A stretch of 64,000 bases of DNA from Trochalopteron elliotii (taxonomy: Eukaryota > Chordata > Aves > Passeriformes > Leiothrichidae), in NCBI GenBank assembly GCA_024734555.1, contig JANPWX010000097.1, forward strand, positions 2,465,048 through 2,529,047. Direction: 5' to 3'. The notes beneath the pieces were generated by a model, which was not told where the DNA came from, made no database searches, and was given only the letters and a program-made list of their open reading frames with translations. Made by a program: the position numbers and the translations under genes. Shown piece after piece: positions 61,041-64,000 of the stretch. Every line of letters begins with the position of its first letter. Within the stretch, counting starts at the first letter, position 1.

Positions 61041-63669
61041 CATGTCTTGTGAAGATTAAATCTGCAACTACGCATTTTCTGCAAAGGGAATAAATAGAGC
61101 ACAATGGGGAAGACAGATCCTCCCTCATAAATGTCAGAGAAAGGAAAATACAAGCCTTGTCTTAAAAAATTGTTGTGCTTCTGTGAATTGTAAGAAGTGA
61201 AATAACAAAACAAACATGAAAAAATAAAGAACACCAGAGAAAAAGAAAACAAAAATGCAAGGAAGGAAGAAAGGATGTGATCTTTTGAAGTAAGATGGCA
61301 GGACTTCATTTTTCAAACTATTAGCTACAGCAATTGAGGGTTTTGCACTGATGAACAAGTAAGTAAGGAGAAAAAGGAGGCCTTGACAGTGTAGAGTTTC
61401 CACGTATAACTACTGAGAAGCTCGTACCAAAACTTTACAGGCTTTCACAACATGGGCTCAGATTTAGTACGCAAACAAAATATGTCTCTCTGAATCAACC
61501 AGGTTTTCAAATTTTCAGCTCCTATATGAGTTAGCAAACAGAATATTCTTGATGCACACAGAACTTCCAGGCAGCAACTGGAAAATTTACTTCACATAGA
61601 GACTCAGTTCAACTGATCATCCTAATGCAGTTGTGTTCACTAGGAAGCTCCCAATTAGTTCAATCAGTTGCACACCCACAACTGGGATCCAGGAAGGGAT
61701 GCCAGCCTGCAGGTCTGACTAGTGAAGCACACAGGGAAGGGGAGAGCTTGCTTTCCTCTGGGTGCTGAACTAGCACCAGTGGTGATAAAGAACAGGGCAT
61801 TTACTCTGACTCAGATGTGGTGCACAGAGGGAAGGAGAAGAATATCATGAACTTTGAATCTTTACATCCACTTATATAATAACACATCTGTTTGAAATAT
61901 GTACATTCAGCCAAAAGGCAAAGAGGAATGCAAAGTTCTTTGAAAATCTAAGTGGACTGAACTATCCCTTCAGTTTTGTTAAGCAGGGGGAGACTTCATC
62001 TGTATGAAAAAGCTTATGTGTCCTGATGACTGCAAGAGGATATTTACTGAACTATTTCAATTTAGACATGGTGGAAAATCTGGACAAGTGCTTGACAAGA
62101 TGTACTTCGTTCATTAAACTGGCTGAGTGGAGTGTAGATATAATAGTCCCTCATAGTTTTGCCTCATAAATGAACAAGTACAAGTTGTTAATACTAATTT
62201 CCTGATATGCCCAGTGTTATCATCTGGAAAGATATTAGTGAGGTAGGTTTAATATAGGAAGCTTTCTGATGTCATGGCAGTTCTATGTCTAAAGATTCTG
62301 GTTTTCAGCTGGTATATGTTTGCTATTTTCAAGCAAATTGCCTGTATGAGCTTCAGCAGGACCTGCTGGGCTGAGTGAGTGAAGAGGCTGCTAGTTCTGA
62401 AATTTCACAGTTCACTTCCATGGAAATTATCCTGGTTTTTTGCCACTGCCTGTTTTCCTACTCGTTCCCCTGGTACTAGTAGGCATGTGTATATAACAGG
62501 AGTACTGGAAATTTGAGTCTGGGTTTATAAACTCTTTAGACTCATTTATATTCTTTCTAAAGAAACAAATCAACCTGTAAACAATTGGGTTTTACTGTAG
62601 TCCACCTGATAGTTCTGTGCTACGCAGTTGTTATGCCCCAGTTGTTATGCCCCAGGGGCAAATTTTATCTGTGGGTAATATCAGCATCTGTGCTCAAGTT
62701 AGGTAAGAAAGAGCACCACACTCTCTGAAATGAAGTAGCTTTCATTGGAAATAAGTGAGAACATCCACACATGAACACAGACATGTCAGGAAAACTTTAT
62801 AAGATGAAGTGACTCATCCACTGTGAGCCTACATGTCCTTTAGGGGGTACTCGAGTATTAAGTATCCACAGCAGCACAAGGCAAACCACAGAATGCTTTA
62901 AGTACGTGGCACTGTGCCATTTATGTATTCACTGGTTAATCTACTAAGGCCCAAGCAGCACTCATGGGAGCTTAGCAAAGGAAGGACCACAGACCTTGTA
63001 AACCAATGTTATTTTGGAGGTCTTATCTCACCTCATAGTCTTTGATGCTGGGAATTTTTTATGTGATGTATATCTGTATAAAACTTTTGAAGGGGAGAAG
63101 ACATTTAGTCCTACGTGGGTATGTCAAACTAAAGATCCTATTCTGGGATGCAGTATTGTGGGATAATGTCACTGCACCTCTCTATTAAGGTTTCATGTCA
63201 TCACTTGATGTTTCACTGTGACAATGTGACAAAATGAACTTTGTATAATTTTATAAATGGGAGCTGTGAAACAGCTGAGTAAGGCACAGACCAAAAAAAG
63301 ACACTATGTAAGGAAAAAGAACATCCAAGCTAGCACAAATGTGAAATTTTCATGAGTATCTTGCAGGAATCTGGGAATGGAGATGACCTGATACAGTGCT
63401 GTAAATAGAGATTAATCCTGTCACACAACTGCAGAGGTCACTCACCATCAAGTAAGCATGAAGCATTGTCCACTGTCTTTGCCTCCTCTGGGGGTTTGGA
63501 AACTACAGTAATTTCCCAGCCACCTTCTCCAATACTTAAGTCCTCTGTACTTACTCCTTTTTTCCCTAATGTGGGCCTCAGGTCCATTTTTGTCAGGCAT
63601 GCAGGGACCTTACTGAGAAAACATGCTCCTCAAGGACATCTCAAATGCATGTAGATCCTAGAAGAGAGG
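61041..63669. other. UNC93A intron, nothing else recognised
   Basis: No further UNC93A exon was found on the - strand. A 14-bp unit, AGTTGTTATGCCCC, is repeated in tandem at about 62625-62655. Confidence 0.45.
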
Positions 63670-63970
63670 GTACAACCCCAGCTCTTTTCAGTGGCGTCAA
63701 AGAAAAGTGGCCAAGAGGTGTTGGGCTTAAACTGAAAAACATGAGATTTCCTCTGAACACCAGGAATTTTTTTTTACTACGAGGGTTACTGAGCACTGCC
63801 ACAGGTTGCTCAGAGAGGGTGTGGGGTCTCCTTCTATGGAAAATATGAAAGGCTCCCTGGACATGGTCCTGAGTAAGTGGCTGTGCCTGGGTGGCCCTGC
63901 TTGAGCAAGGGGGTTGAACCACCTGAAGTTCAGAGGTCCTTTCCAACTCTAACCTCACTGTGGTTCTGAG
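63670..63970 (+). mobile_element. CR1 LINE 3' fragment
   Basis: Shows 'tttcctctgaacaccaggaa', 'gagggttactgagcactgcc', 'aggttgctcagagagggtg', 'tggacatggtcctgagtaag' and 'ggccctgcttgagcaagggg' in CR1 order, ending near 'ggtcctttccaactctaacc'. The + orientation runs into the right edge of the window. Confidence 0.92.
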
Positions 63971-64000
63971 AGAAGCACAGTATCTGAGGACAAGGCTTTC

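Noticed and set aside
61012..61309. Extension of the UNC93A frame upstream to a Met at 61309
   Set aside because: The match to UNC93A begins exactly at the splice acceptor. The upstream part is Phe/Ser-rich translation of intron and repeat.
63641..63958. ORF of 105 codons on the - strand at the right edge
   Set aside because: It lies almost wholly within a CR1 fragment and has no protein resemblance.
1..64000. CRISPR array, prokaryotic operon, phage or other microbial defence system
   Set aside because: The window has spliced vertebrate genes, vertebrate retroelements and no regular spacer-repeat pattern or operon-like gene packing.

Overview
This is AT-rich vertebrate nuclear DNA from a bird, probably a passerine. 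The bird call rests on six CR1 LINE fragments with typical avian 3' ends, an avian ERV-type LTR, and a tRNA-Ile-derived SINE with a CR1-like tail (the TguSINE1 type known from zebra finch). The gene order matches the human 6q27 block CCR6 - GPR31 - TCP10L2 - UNC93A, which suggests the chicken chromosome 3 homologue.

Layout. (1) 262-3057, + strand: the chemokine receptor gene CCR6, intact, with a 9-nt first coding segment, one large exon and a candidate poly(A) signal. (2) 3.1-18.3 kb: mostly intergenic, with a GC-rich patch, a full-length LTR (4363-5441), a short interstitial telomeric array (10179-10235), two CTCF-like core motifs, a CR1 fragment and one unidentified coding-like segment (about 15.8-16.2 kb). 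(3) 18.3-50.4 kb, + strand: scattered remains of a TCP10 gene, a paralogue of the centriole protein CPAP/CENPJ. At least nine exon-sized pieces lie in the expected order, from an N-terminal coiled coil through the tubulin-binding region and a long central exon to the C-terminal G-box. They carry an in-frame stop and several frameshifts, so I read the locus as a unitary pseudogene. (4) 19.9-20.8 kb, - strand, inside the first visible TCP10 intron: a relic of GPR31, the 12(S)-HETE receptor, with a lost start codon, several stops and a frameshift. (5) 26.9-27.6 kb: a solo LTR with an apparent 4-bp target-site duplication. (6) 40-58 kb: CR1 fragments, the SINE, and three unassigned exon-like open segments on the - strand. 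(7) 60746-61011, - strand: the intact last coding exon of UNC93A. The rest of that gene lies beyond the right edge.

The main result is that two adjacent genes, GPR31 and TCP10, are both broken in this genome, while the flanking CCR6 and the visible part of UNC93A look functional. I saw no microbial-style operon, CRISPR array or other novel enzymatic system. All identifications come from reading translations against remembered family sequences. No database search was run.
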